Assembly (NCBI GenBank): GCA_019245555.1
Contig: JAFARH010000030.1
Span: forward strand, 1 to 6,625
Source of the DNA: Betaproteobacteria bacterium
GTDB taxonomy: Bacteria; Pseudomonadota; Gammaproteobacteria; Burkholderiales; SG8-39
Length of the DNA: 6,625 nt
Reading direction: 5' to 3'
Shown: one piece after another, positions 1-5,076 of the stretch
Position numbering within the stretch: position 1 is the stretch's first letter
Layout: every line of letters begins with the position of its first letter
Notes under the pieces: generated by a model
Seen by the model: only the letters and a program-made list of their open reading frames with translations
Database searches by the model: none
What the model was told of the DNA's origin: nothing
Made by a program: the position numbers and the translations under genes

Positions 1-906
1 GAGGGGGAAGCGGTACTCGGCCTGCGTGGCGAACATCGCACGGTCGCGATAGCGGCCGATCTCATAGCCGCGCAGGTCGTTGCCCGCGCCATAGAGGCAA
101 AGATCGAAGAGGGGAGTGCGCTCGGAGGCGCCGCAAACATAGGCGCGCAGGGCGAGGACACCGAGCCCGGCGCGCAGGTAGTGGTTCGCCGAGGCGGAAT
201 AGTTGGTATAGCTGGTATCGCTGCCGAAGGTGTGCTCGGCAAAGTTGCCGCGGAACTCGGCAAGCCAGCCGCGAGCCGGGTTCATCTCGTTGTCGCGCGT
301 GTCGAGGACCGCCACCGGACCGACGCCTGAGCTCGCGATGGCCCCGGACACGTCGATGAACGGCGCGAGCTCAGGCGGCACCTGCGTCGTATCGAGCGCC
401 GTCTCGACCTTGATGCCGCGGTAGCGCACGCCGAGGAAGAGATGCTCCCGCCATTGGAAGAGGAGCTCTGGCACGAACGCTGCCGCCTTCTGCGAAATCG
501 GCACGAATCGACCGGCCTCGCCTGCCTCGGCCCCCTTGCCGAAAAAGTTGTAGCGCAGCTCAAAGAATGCGAGCAGGCCGTCGACGCGCAGCTCATCGCC
601 GCGCAGGCGCGTGGTCTGCGCCGCGCCAAGCGCCCAGCTGCCGCTCGAGGTATAGCCGGCGGCGACGGCTGTATTGGAAAGCGGCGAATCGGGCCCGAGG
701 TAATAGAAGGGCATGACGACCACGGCGAGGCCGGTGCCGACGGTCGGATTGGAGATTGGGATCGGCGCCACGACCACGTCCTCGATGAGCCGCGTCTCCG
801 CCAGCTCCTTCGATGGATCGATGCCGATTTCCCTTGCGAGCTGTGCAGGCTCGGCAGCATGAACCGCGAGCGCGGTGCTGCACGCTGCGGCGGCGAGCCA
901 CCTCAT
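1..906 (-). CDS. POTRA-less Omp85/BamA-superfamily outer-membrane barrel protein (3' end cut by window edge)
   Basis: The open frame gives 302 residues and is still open at the left edge, so the C-terminus is missing. Residues 1-18 form a signal peptide (MRWLAAAACSTALAVHA, then AEP). Only about 25 residues separate it from the first strand-like segment (VVVAPIPISNPTVGTGLAV, about 44-62), which is too short for even one POTRA domain of roughly 75 residues. Amphipathic strands follow. The LDTRDNEMNPARGW segment (201-214) is typical of the bacterial surface antigen (D15) family. LRGYEIGRYRD (278-288) matches the conserved (V/L)RG(F/Y) motif of Omp85 and TpsB barrels, which lies inside the barrel lumen. 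The product should be an outer-membrane barrel; its substrate cannot be told. The start is 4 bases after the preceding stop codon (911) and has no clear Shine-Dalgarno sequence, so translation is probably coupled. Family assignment is fairly sure, function is not. Confidence 0.82.
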   Translation of the reverse strand, partial: MRWLAAAACSTALAVHAAEPAQLAREIGIDPSKELAETRLIEDVVVAPIPISNPTVGTGLAVVVMPFYYLGPDSPLSNTAVAAGYTSSGSWALGAAQTTRLRGDELRVDGLLAFFELRYNFFGKGAEAGEAGRFVPISQKAAAFVPELLFQWREHLFLGVRYRGIKVETALDTTQVPPELAPFIDVSGAIASSGVGPVAVLDTRDNEMNPARGWLAEFRGNFAEHTFGSDTSYTNYSASANHYLRAGLGVLALRAYVCGASERTPLFDLCLYGAGNDLRGYEIGRYRDRAMFATQAEYRFPL

Positions 907-910
907 GGTG

Positions 911-1504
911 CTACTGCTTCGGTGCGGCCTTTTTGGCGGCGGCTTTCTTGGCCGCCGGTTTGGGTTGCTCGACCATCTCCGCGACAACGGCTTGCGTATA
1001 GACCATCGAGACGCGATCCCCGGCATTGAGTGCCTCGATTGGCACGTCCTCCGCCACCTTCAGCGACATCGTCTGGCCGGTGGGACCGCGCACGGCGATA
1101 TAGCGGCCCTTGTAATCGACGGCGTCGATCATCACCGCGCGCTTCTGCGTACGTGTGATCATGCCGCCCGGCGTGCCACCTTTTGGCGAGACCTGCACGT
1201 CTCTTGACTCGGACTCCTCGGGCGCGCCGCCCTTGCTGATGCTGACCGCGACCGCCTCGATGTAGCGCAGCTTGAAGCGATCGCCTTGCTTCACCTTGCC
1301 GAGGTTCTGGGATTCCTCGGGAACCTGCAGCTCCTCGACATTCCCCCTGGGTCCACGAACCACCACTCGCTTATTGGGCACGTCGACAACCAGGATTGTG
1401 ACCACGGCCTCGCTCTGTTCCATGGCCATCGCGCCGTCTTTCAACTGCTGCGCGCTGGCCGGCGCGGCCAGCGCGAGCAGGAATGCGAGTGCCGTTGGTT
1501 TCAT
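911..1504 (-). CDS. Secreted protein with two tandem copies of one domain and a Lys/Ala-rich tail; function unknown
   Basis: 197 residues. MKPTALAFLLALAAPASA is a clear signal peptide, cleaved before QQ, so the protein should be periplasmic. The mature part holds two related segments about 90 residues apart. Copy 1 (about 33-88) contains KRVVVRGPRGNVEELQVPEE and GDRFKLRYIEAVAVSI. Copy 2 (about 123-178) contains GRYIAVRGPTGQTMSLKVAE and GDRVSMVYTQAVVAEM. Both share the order V/I-x-VRGP-x-G, a V-P/AE turn, GDR, then an aromatic-rich strand, which suggests a small all-beta barrel fold. A linker with SKGGAPEESESR and SPKGGTPGG joins them. The C-terminus (about 181-197, PKPAAKKAAAKKAAPKQ) is strongly basic and could bind lipid A phosphates, peptidoglycan or another polyanion; that is inference. 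I do not recognise a named family. An upstream in-frame start exists, but the ATG at 1504 is chosen because it opens the signal peptide and has a good Shine-Dalgarno sequence. Confidence 0.85.
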   Translation of the reverse strand: MKPTALAFLLALAAPASAQQLKDGAMAMEQSEAVVTILVVDVPNKRVVVRGPRGNVEELQVPEESQNLGKVKQGDRFKLRYIEAVAVSISKGGAPEESESRDVQVSPKGGTPGGMITRTQKRAVMIDAVDYKGRYIAVRGPTGQTMSLKVAEDVPIEALNAGDRVSMVYTQAVVAEMVEQPKPAAKKAAAKKAAPKQ

Positions 1505-1511
1505 GAGCCGA

Positions 1512-1517
1512 CTCCCT
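1512..1517 (-). promoter_or_regulatory. Shine-Dalgarno of the two-domain secreted protein
   Basis: AGGGAG on the minus strand, 7 bases before the ATG at 1504. It overlaps the TAG stop codon of the preceding barrel gene (1516-1518). This supports the start chosen for the secreted protein over longer in-frame alternatives and points to coupled translation. Confidence 0.7.
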
Positions 1518-2175
1518 AGCGCCACTTCATCCCGAAGTCGAGGCGCCATTGCGTCCAGGTGGTGGAGCCGTTTGCACCGCCGCTGTCTGCCTTCTGTTCG
1601 TTGACAAGCCCGCGCACGAGCCACGGTCCGATGTCCCAGCGAACGCCGGCGCCGTAGTTGTAGCTGAACTTCGTCGTGTTCTGCGTCGGCACGTAGGTCG
1701 TGCACACCGGGCCCCACCACGGGTAATACCAGCAGGAGTTCTGCGGCGGCCCGATGGGGATGTCCGTGTAGACGTGCGTCCAGCCCCCGCCCGCCGTGAC
1801 GAAGGGCGTAAGCGGCGTGGATAGGATGTTCCAGGTGCCGGCGAAGCGCAGCGTGCCGGTGTCGATGACGCCGCTCGAGTTGATCGCGGGGGCCAGGTTC
1901 CCGTTCGCGGGCTGCAGCGTGGTGCGGTAGTAGACCTCGCTCCAGGCGAGCTCGACCGCGGCATTCAGGTTTTGCGAGAAGTTATAGCCGAAGCCGACGC
2001 CGAAGCCGTAGCCCTGGTCGGTGCGGGCCGAGGTGCCACCCTCGAACGACTGGCTCTTGCTGTCGGTGAAGATCGGCGACATGTAGAACTCGTACGTGCG
2101 CGCGCGCTGCATCTGTGCCATCGCGGGCGCCGAGCAGACGAGCAAGGCAAGAAGGGCATATTTTTTGAGCTTCAT
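1516..2175 (-). CDS. Small outer-membrane beta-barrel protein (OmpW/opacity-like porin fold)
   Basis: 219 residues. Residues 1-20 are a signal peptide (MKLKKYALLALLVCSAPAMA, cleaved before QMQ). The mature part alternates polar and hydrophobic residues and is rich in Gly and aromatics, as in 8-stranded barrels of the outer-membrane beta-barrel superfamily (PF13505-like). Examples are GYGFGVGFGYNFSQNLNAAV (56-75), PFVTAGGGWTHVYTD (124-138) and FSYNYGAGVRWDIGPWLVRG (170-189). A likely surface loop at 146-161 carries two cysteines (C148, C158) around the aromatic run WYYPWWGPV, which could form a disulfide. The last residues, LDFGMKWR, form a final strand, although the terminal residue is Arg rather than the usual Phe or Trp. 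The ATG overlaps the stop codon of the receiver gene (ATGA), with a strong Shine-Dalgarno sequence inside that gene. The gene sits between a regulator and two other exported proteins. Export and barrel fold are fairly sure; cargo or ligand is unknown. Confidence 0.85.
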   Translation of the reverse strand: MKLKKYALLALLVCSAPAMAQMQRARTYEFYMSPIFTDSKSQSFEGGTSARTDQGYGFGVGFGYNFSQNLNAAVELAWSEVYYRTTLQPANGNLAPAINSSGVIDTGTLRFAGTWNILSTPLTPFVTAGGGWTHVYTDIPIGPPQNSCWYYPWWGPVCTTYVPTQNTTKFSYNYGAGVRWDIGPWLVRGLVNEQKADSGGANGSTTWTQWRLDFGMKWR

Positions 2176-2552
2176 CGATGGTTCTCCTTCGGGGAACGCT
2201 TGACGTTGGCAGAGATGGCGTTGAGCAGCAGCCGCTCGTCGAGCGGCTTTCGTAGATAGGCGCTCGCGCCCGCGGCTAGACACTGCTCGCGCGTTTGCGG
2301 CTCGTCGTAGGCCGTGATCACGACCGTGGGCAGCGCGGTATGCGCGGCGCGCAGTTCCTGCAGCACTTGCAGCCCGCTCATTCCGGGCATGTGCAGGTCG
2401 AGCACGAGGCAGTCGGGGCGGCGCAGCGCGCTCGCTTCGAGGAAGTCCTTCCCACTCGCATAGCTCTCCGCCTCTAGACCCGAGGCCGAGAGGAGGCGCT
2501 TCAGCGCCTTGCGGACAGGTTCCTCGTCATCGACGATCGCGATGTACGGCAC
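2172..2552 (-). CDS. Receiver-only (single-domain) response regulator, CheY/FixJ-receiver-like
   Basis: 126 residues from the GTG at 2552, made of a single receiver domain with no output domain. The acidic pocket is D8, D9 and E10 (IAIVDDEEP). The phospho-acceptor is D52 (CLVLDLHMPGMSG), the switch residues are T80 (VVITAYDEP) and Y99, and the invariant lysine is K102 (YLRKPLDE), so it should be phosphorylated normally. After the receiver only a short tail remains (VKRSPKENHR). It may act as a phosphate sink or as a partner-binding output for the kinase encoded just upstream; either role is inference. The frame stays open back to a TTG at 2600, but that start would lie inside the tandem repeat and add residues before the first strand, so the GTG is preferred even though its Shine-Dalgarno sequence is weak. 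The stop codon overlaps the start of the barrel gene by four bases (ATGA). Confidence 0.88.
   Translation of the reverse strand: MPYIAIVDDEEPVRKALKRLLSASGLEAESYASGKDFLEASALRRPDCLVLDLHMPGMSGLQVLQELRAAHTALPTVVITAYDEPQTREQCLAAGASAYLRKPLDERLLLNAISANVKRSPKENHR
2184..2189 (-). promoter_or_regulatory. Strong Shine-Dalgarno of the small barrel gene, inside the receiver gene
   Basis: AAGGAG on the minus strand, 8 bases before the ATG at 2175. It lies within the last codons of the receiver gene. It fixes the barrel gene's start and allows high translation of the barrel independent of, or coupled to, the receiver. Confidence 0.75.
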
Positions 2553-2591
2553 GTTGCTTCGGATTGGAGCAGGTAGCCGAACCCCTCGAAA

Positions 2592-2629
2592 TTGGACCAA
2601 AGTCCCATAGTTGGACCAAGGTCCTACAG
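2592..2629. promoter_or_regulatory. Operator-like 19-bp tandem repeat upstream of the receiver/envelope gene unit
   Basis: Two abutting 19-bp units, 2592-2610 and 2611-2629, agree at 16 of 19 positions, and both begin TTGGACCAA. Each unit has dyad symmetry. The right copy has a perfect GGACC-AA-GGTCC (2613-2624); the left copy has GGACC-AA-AGTCC (2594-2605) with one mismatch. The block lies in the 82-base gap between the kinase stop codon (2635) and the receiver GTG (2552), about 40-77 bases upstream of that start. Direct repeats of a short dyad, roughly two helical turns apart, suit binding by a dimeric LuxR/FixJ-type regulator. The FixJ-type protein encoded at 4269-4889 is the natural candidate, by inference only. 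A GGCTAC on the minus strand (2573-2578) could be a poor -10 box; no good -35 is seen. Confidence 0.55.
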
Positions 2630-2634
2630 CAGGG

Positions 2635-4299
2635 TTATTGCTTCGGCAGAGCGGGTAGCGTCACGAGGAACGCCGCACCACCGCCGCGCCGGGTGGTCGC
2701 GCGCAGGCGCCCGCCGTGGGCCGTCACTATCGACTTGGAGATCGACAGTCCGAGGCCCAAGCCCTGTGGCTTCGTGGTGTAAAACGCCTCGAAGAGCTGC
2801 TCGGGCGAGACCTTGAAACCCGACCCGCGATCGATGACGTTGACATGGATGCGGCCGGCCGTGGCGGTCGATTGCACGATCAGCAAGCGATCTTTCGGCG
2901 GGCATGCGCGCATTGCCTCGGCCGCATTTACCACGAGGTTCAGGAGCACCTGCTCGAGTTGCACGCGATCCGCGCGCACCTCGGGCAGATTGGGCTGTAG
3001 CCGCATCGAAACCTCGATGCCACGCGTTGCGAGGTCGCCTTGCGCAAGCGCCAGGACCTCGCGCACCAGGCGATTCGGATCGAGCGTTTCGAAGTGCGCT
3101 TCGCCGCGCTTGAAGAGCGCGCGCAAGCCCTCGATCACGTCGCCGGCCCGCTTGTCCGCTGCGACGATGTCCGCGAGGATTTCCGAGAGCAGCGCGGGAT
3201 CAGCGTTCTTGTTAGCGAGGTAATGCTGTGCGGCCTGCGCATTGGAGAGTATCGCGGTGAGCGGCTGGTTCAGCTGGTGAGCAATGCCGCCGGACAGCTC
3301 GCCCAGCATCGCGACGCGCGAGAGGTGCGTGAGCTGCCGGCGCTGCTCGCGCGCCTCGCGTTCCACGCGCGAACGCTCCGCGAGCGCCACTGAAAGGAGA
3401 AGCATCGGCACGGTGGCGGCCGTCAGGAAGAGCTGCATCTCGCGTGCCGTGTCCTGCGGCGTGCGTCCAGCGAAAGGCCCGAGGCCATGCACCGCGCCCC
3501 AGATCGTTGCGATGGTCATGAGGGCGAGCGCGCTTGCCGAAGCGGCAGGACCGAGCGCGGCAGCCCAAAGGAGGAAGGGCAATGGCGCGTAGTAAACCGC
3601 TGGTGAGGCGTGCGCCTCGCGATGCGGCAGATCGAAGACCAGCACGCAGACCAGCAGGAGGCCAGTGAAGAGCGCGGCGCTCTCCGCGTAGCGGGCAGGA
3701 CGCGTCTCGTGGGGGGTCGAAGTTGCAACCGCCGCCCACGTCACGATGAGAGGAACGATCGTCAGCTCGGCGAGCACGTTGGAGAAAAATCGCGCGCGCA
3801 CGAGCTCCCAGTAAGCAGCATCTCCCCAGCCGATGAGATGCACCAGCGCTGCGTCGACGAAAGACGAAACGAGTGGAGCTGCGAGCGCGGTGCCGAGCAG
3901 GAAAATAGCCGCGTTGCGCAGCGAGTCGAGCCGCAGTGGTCCCTGCACGAAGGCACGCACGATCGCAGCACCGATCAGCGCCTCGCCGCAGTTGCTTACG
4001 TACCAGCCGAGCACCATCGCCGTCGGCACGCCGCTTTGCAGCTCCGCCAGCAGGTGAGCGGGCAGGGCGGCGAGCAGGAGCCACCACCATGATCGGGTCT
4101 GCGCCAGGAGCAGAGCGGCCGCGAGCAGTGCGTTCGGCGGCCACAGCGTCGAGATCGGGTGCGGCTTCAGCGTGAGCGCGAAGCCCAAACGCGCGGCAAG
4201 GTAATAGCCGACGGCGACGGCAAGTGCCGCCGGCAGCCATGACGGCAACCTCAGGCGCAGCGCTTGGACTAGATTTGCTGGGGCTGGGTGAGCGTCCAT
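2635..4299 (-). CDS. Membrane histidine kinase with N-terminal MASE1 sensor domain
   Basis: 554 residues. An integral-membrane sensor region of about 25-305 has many hydrophobic helices and carries the ISTLWPPNALLAAALLL signature (49-65) typical of MASE1 domains. A short charged helix with coiled-coil character follows (about 308-328, ERSRVEREAREQRRQLTHLS). The dimerisation/phosphoacceptor domain has H341 in GGIAHQLNQPLTAILSNAQA, an H-box of the FixL/DctB-like class. The ATPase domain has the N-box LLNLVVNAAEAM (N458), the G1 box VIDRGSGF (490-495), the F-box FEAFYTTK (503-510) and the G2 box GLGLGLS (513-519). There is no PAS, HAMP or receiver domain, so sensing should rest on the membrane domain; the ligand is unknown. 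The start overlaps the end of the FixJ-type regulator gene by 31 bases, indicating one transcript and a cognate pair. Its Shine-Dalgarno sequence is weak. Confidence 0.93.
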   Translation of the reverse strand: MDAHPAPANLVQALRLRLPSWLPAALAVAVGYYLAARLGFALTLKPHPISTLWPPNALLAAALLLAQTRSWWWLLLAALPAHLLAELQSGVPTAMVLGWYVSNCGEALIGAAIVRAFVQGPLRLDSLRNAAIFLLGTALAAPLVSSFVDAALVHLIGWGDAAYWELVRARFFSNVLAELTIVPLIVTWAAVATSTPHETRPARYAESAALFTGLLLVCVLVFDLPHREAHASPAVYYAPLPFLLWAAALGPAASASALALMTIATIWGAVHGLGPFAGRTPQDTAREMQLFLTAATVPMLLLSVALAERSRVEREAREQRRQLTHLSRVAMLGELSGGIAHQLNQPLTAILSNAQAAQHYLANKNADPALLSEILADIVAADKRAGDVIEGLRALFKRGEAHFETLDPNRLVREVLALAQGDLATRGIEVSMRLQPNLPEVRADRVQLEQVLLNLVVNAAEAMRACPPKDRLLIVQSTATAGRIHVNVIDRGSGFKVSPEQLFEAFYTTKPQGLGLGLSISKSIVTAHGGRLRATTRRGGGAAFLVTLPALPKQ

Positions 4300-4889
4300 G
4301 CGCGCACGAGCTCGGCGAGGGAATCCACCTGCATCTTGCGCATCATGCGTGCGCGGTGCACTTTGATCGTCTTCTCGGCTGTGCCGAGCTCGGCGGCGAT
4401 CTGCTTGTTCAGCTTGCCTTCGACGACGCGGCCCAGCACCTGGCGCTCACGAAGCGTGAGCGTGGCGAGCCGTCCGGTGATCGATGCATGCTGCGCTCGT
4501 TTCTCCTGCGCGACGCGGTCCTTGGCGAGGGCGGCCTGCACCGCACCGATCAGCTTTTCCTCGTCGAGGGGCTTCGTCAGGAAGTCCATGGCGCCTGCTT
4601 TCATCGCCTCGACGCTGCTCGGCACGCTGCCGCGGCCGCTGATGAATACCACTGGTCGCGAATCCTTGGCTTCCGCAAGCGCCTGCTGCAGCTCGAGCCC
4701 GTTCAGGCCCGGCATGGAAAGGTCCATGAGGATGCACCCCCGCACGGCGCGTTCGCCCCGCTCGAGGAACTCCTGCGGACTTGAAAAAGTCTGGACCGCG
4801 AAGCCGCGCGATTCCAATAGCCGGCCCAGCGACCTCAGGACCAGCGCGTCGTCATCGACGACGGTGACACAACCCTGCTGCATCCCCAT
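4269..4889 (-). CDS. FixJ/NarL-type response regulator with LuxR-family helix-turn-helix
   Basis: 206 residues from the ATG at 4889. The N-terminal receiver has the acidic pocket VVDDD (about 10-14), phospho-acceptor D56 (CILMDLSMPGLNG), switch Ser S84 (VVFISGRG) and K106 (FLTKPLDEE). A linker (KDRVAQEKRAQHASITGR) leads to a LuxR-type DNA-binding domain at about 141-201, with the LTLRERQVLGRVVEGKLNKQ segment and the recognition-helix region GTAEKTIKVHRARMMRKM. This is the full FixJ architecture at normal length, so it should be a phosphorylation-dependent transcription factor in the cytoplasm. The kinase gene overlaps its 3' end, making the two a probable pair. Three in-frame ATGs lie at 4901, 4889 and 4883. 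The middle one is preferred because GGAG (4896-4899) sits 6 bases before it. The real target genes are unknown; the repeats at 2592-2629 are a candidate site. Confidence 0.93.
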   Translation of the reverse strand: MGMQQGCVTVVDDDALVLRSLGRLLESRGFAVQTFSSPQEFLERGERAVRGCILMDLSMPGLNGLELQQALAEAKDSRPVVFISGRGSVPSSVEAMKAGAMDFLTKPLDEEKLIGAVQAALAKDRVAQEKRAQHASITGRLATLTLRERQVLGRVVEGKLNKQIAAELGTAEKTIKVHRARMMRKMQVDSLAELVRAWTLTQPQQI

Positions 4890-4922
4890 GGCGAGCTCCA
4901 TCTAGAACTCGACCCCCCTGTT

Positions 4923-4939
4923 GTCGCGCGAAGCGCGAC
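4923..4939. repeat. GC-rich perfect inverted repeat in the leader of the FixJ-type gene
   Basis: GTCGCGC-GAA-GCGCGAC: a 7-bp perfect stem with a 3-base loop. Read on the minus strand, the loop region is GCTTCGC, which would make a stable RNA hairpin. It lies 34-50 bases upstream of the preferred ATG (4889). No run of T follows it, so it is not a typical terminator. It may be an RNA structure affecting translation, or a protein-binding dyad. Confidence 0.6.
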
Positions 4940-5000
4940 CCATCAGTCATCGAGCGTACACCGTATTGGGGATACAAGAAATAAGGGTTTTGCCTAGTCC

Positions 5001-5020
5001 GCAACAGTTTTTTATGTTGC
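5001..5020. repeat. Inverted repeat with A/T-rich centre upstream of the two-component genes
   Basis: GCAACA-GTTTTTTA-TGTTGC: 6-bp perfect arms around an 8-base A/T-rich centre. The T-run is in the loop rather than after the stem, which argues against a terminator. The shape of two half-sites with an A/T-rich spacer resembles an operator for a dimeric regulator near the likely promoter of the regulator/kinase genes. Binding is inference. Confidence 0.5.
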
Positions 5021-5076
5021 AAAGGGCCCGGCCTCGTTCATAACCCTGACACCGGTCGCTGCATAGGCATCCTTTC

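Larger units (their letters stand above)
4890..5076. promoter_or_regulatory. Intergenic region, probable promoter/leader of the two-component genes
   Basis: This is the longest non-coding stretch in the window, between the aldolase-family stop codon (5077) and the regulator start. It is locally A/T-richer around 4965-5020 than the flanking genes, as expected of a promoter region. I see no convincing -35/-10 pair on the minus strand. TTGCAA (5016-5021) is a possible -35, without a good -10 at the right distance. It contains two inverted repeats, listed separately, and a shorter GTAT-TGGGG-ATAC dyad near 4963-4975. No rho-independent terminator with a U-tract is evident after the aldolase gene, so read-through from upstream remains possible. 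Confidence 0.4.

Noticed and set aside
282..860. Long open frame on the minus strand inside the Omp85-type gene
   Set aside because: Its translation is Arg/Ser-rich low-complexity text typical of a shifted frame in GC-rich DNA, while the overlapping frame has a signal peptide and family motifs.
1505..1720. Upstream N-terminal extension of the two-domain secreted protein
   Set aside because: The extension overlaps the barrel gene in another frame and would bury the signal peptide; the ATG at 1504 has a proper Shine-Dalgarno sequence.
2553..2600. Longer start (TTG at 2600) for the receiver-only regulator
   Set aside because: It would place the start codon inside the tandem dyad repeat and add 16 residues with no counterpart before the first receiver strand; the GTG at 2552 fits the domain boundary.
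3212..4240. 342-codon open frame on the minus strand within the kinase gene
   Set aside because: It is out of frame with the MASE1 kinase, which carries all conserved boxes. Its product is Arg/Ala-rich without any domain.
5001..5020. Inverted repeat considered as a rho-independent terminator for the aldolase-family gene
   Set aside because: The T/A-run is inside the loop and no U-tract follows the stem on either strand; the stem is only 6 bp.
5012..5067. Two tiny reading frames on the minus strand (10 and 9 codons) with an ATGA-type overlap, considered as a leader peptide
   Set aside because: They are too short, have no informative residues and no convincing Shine-Dalgarno spacing, and are expected by chance.
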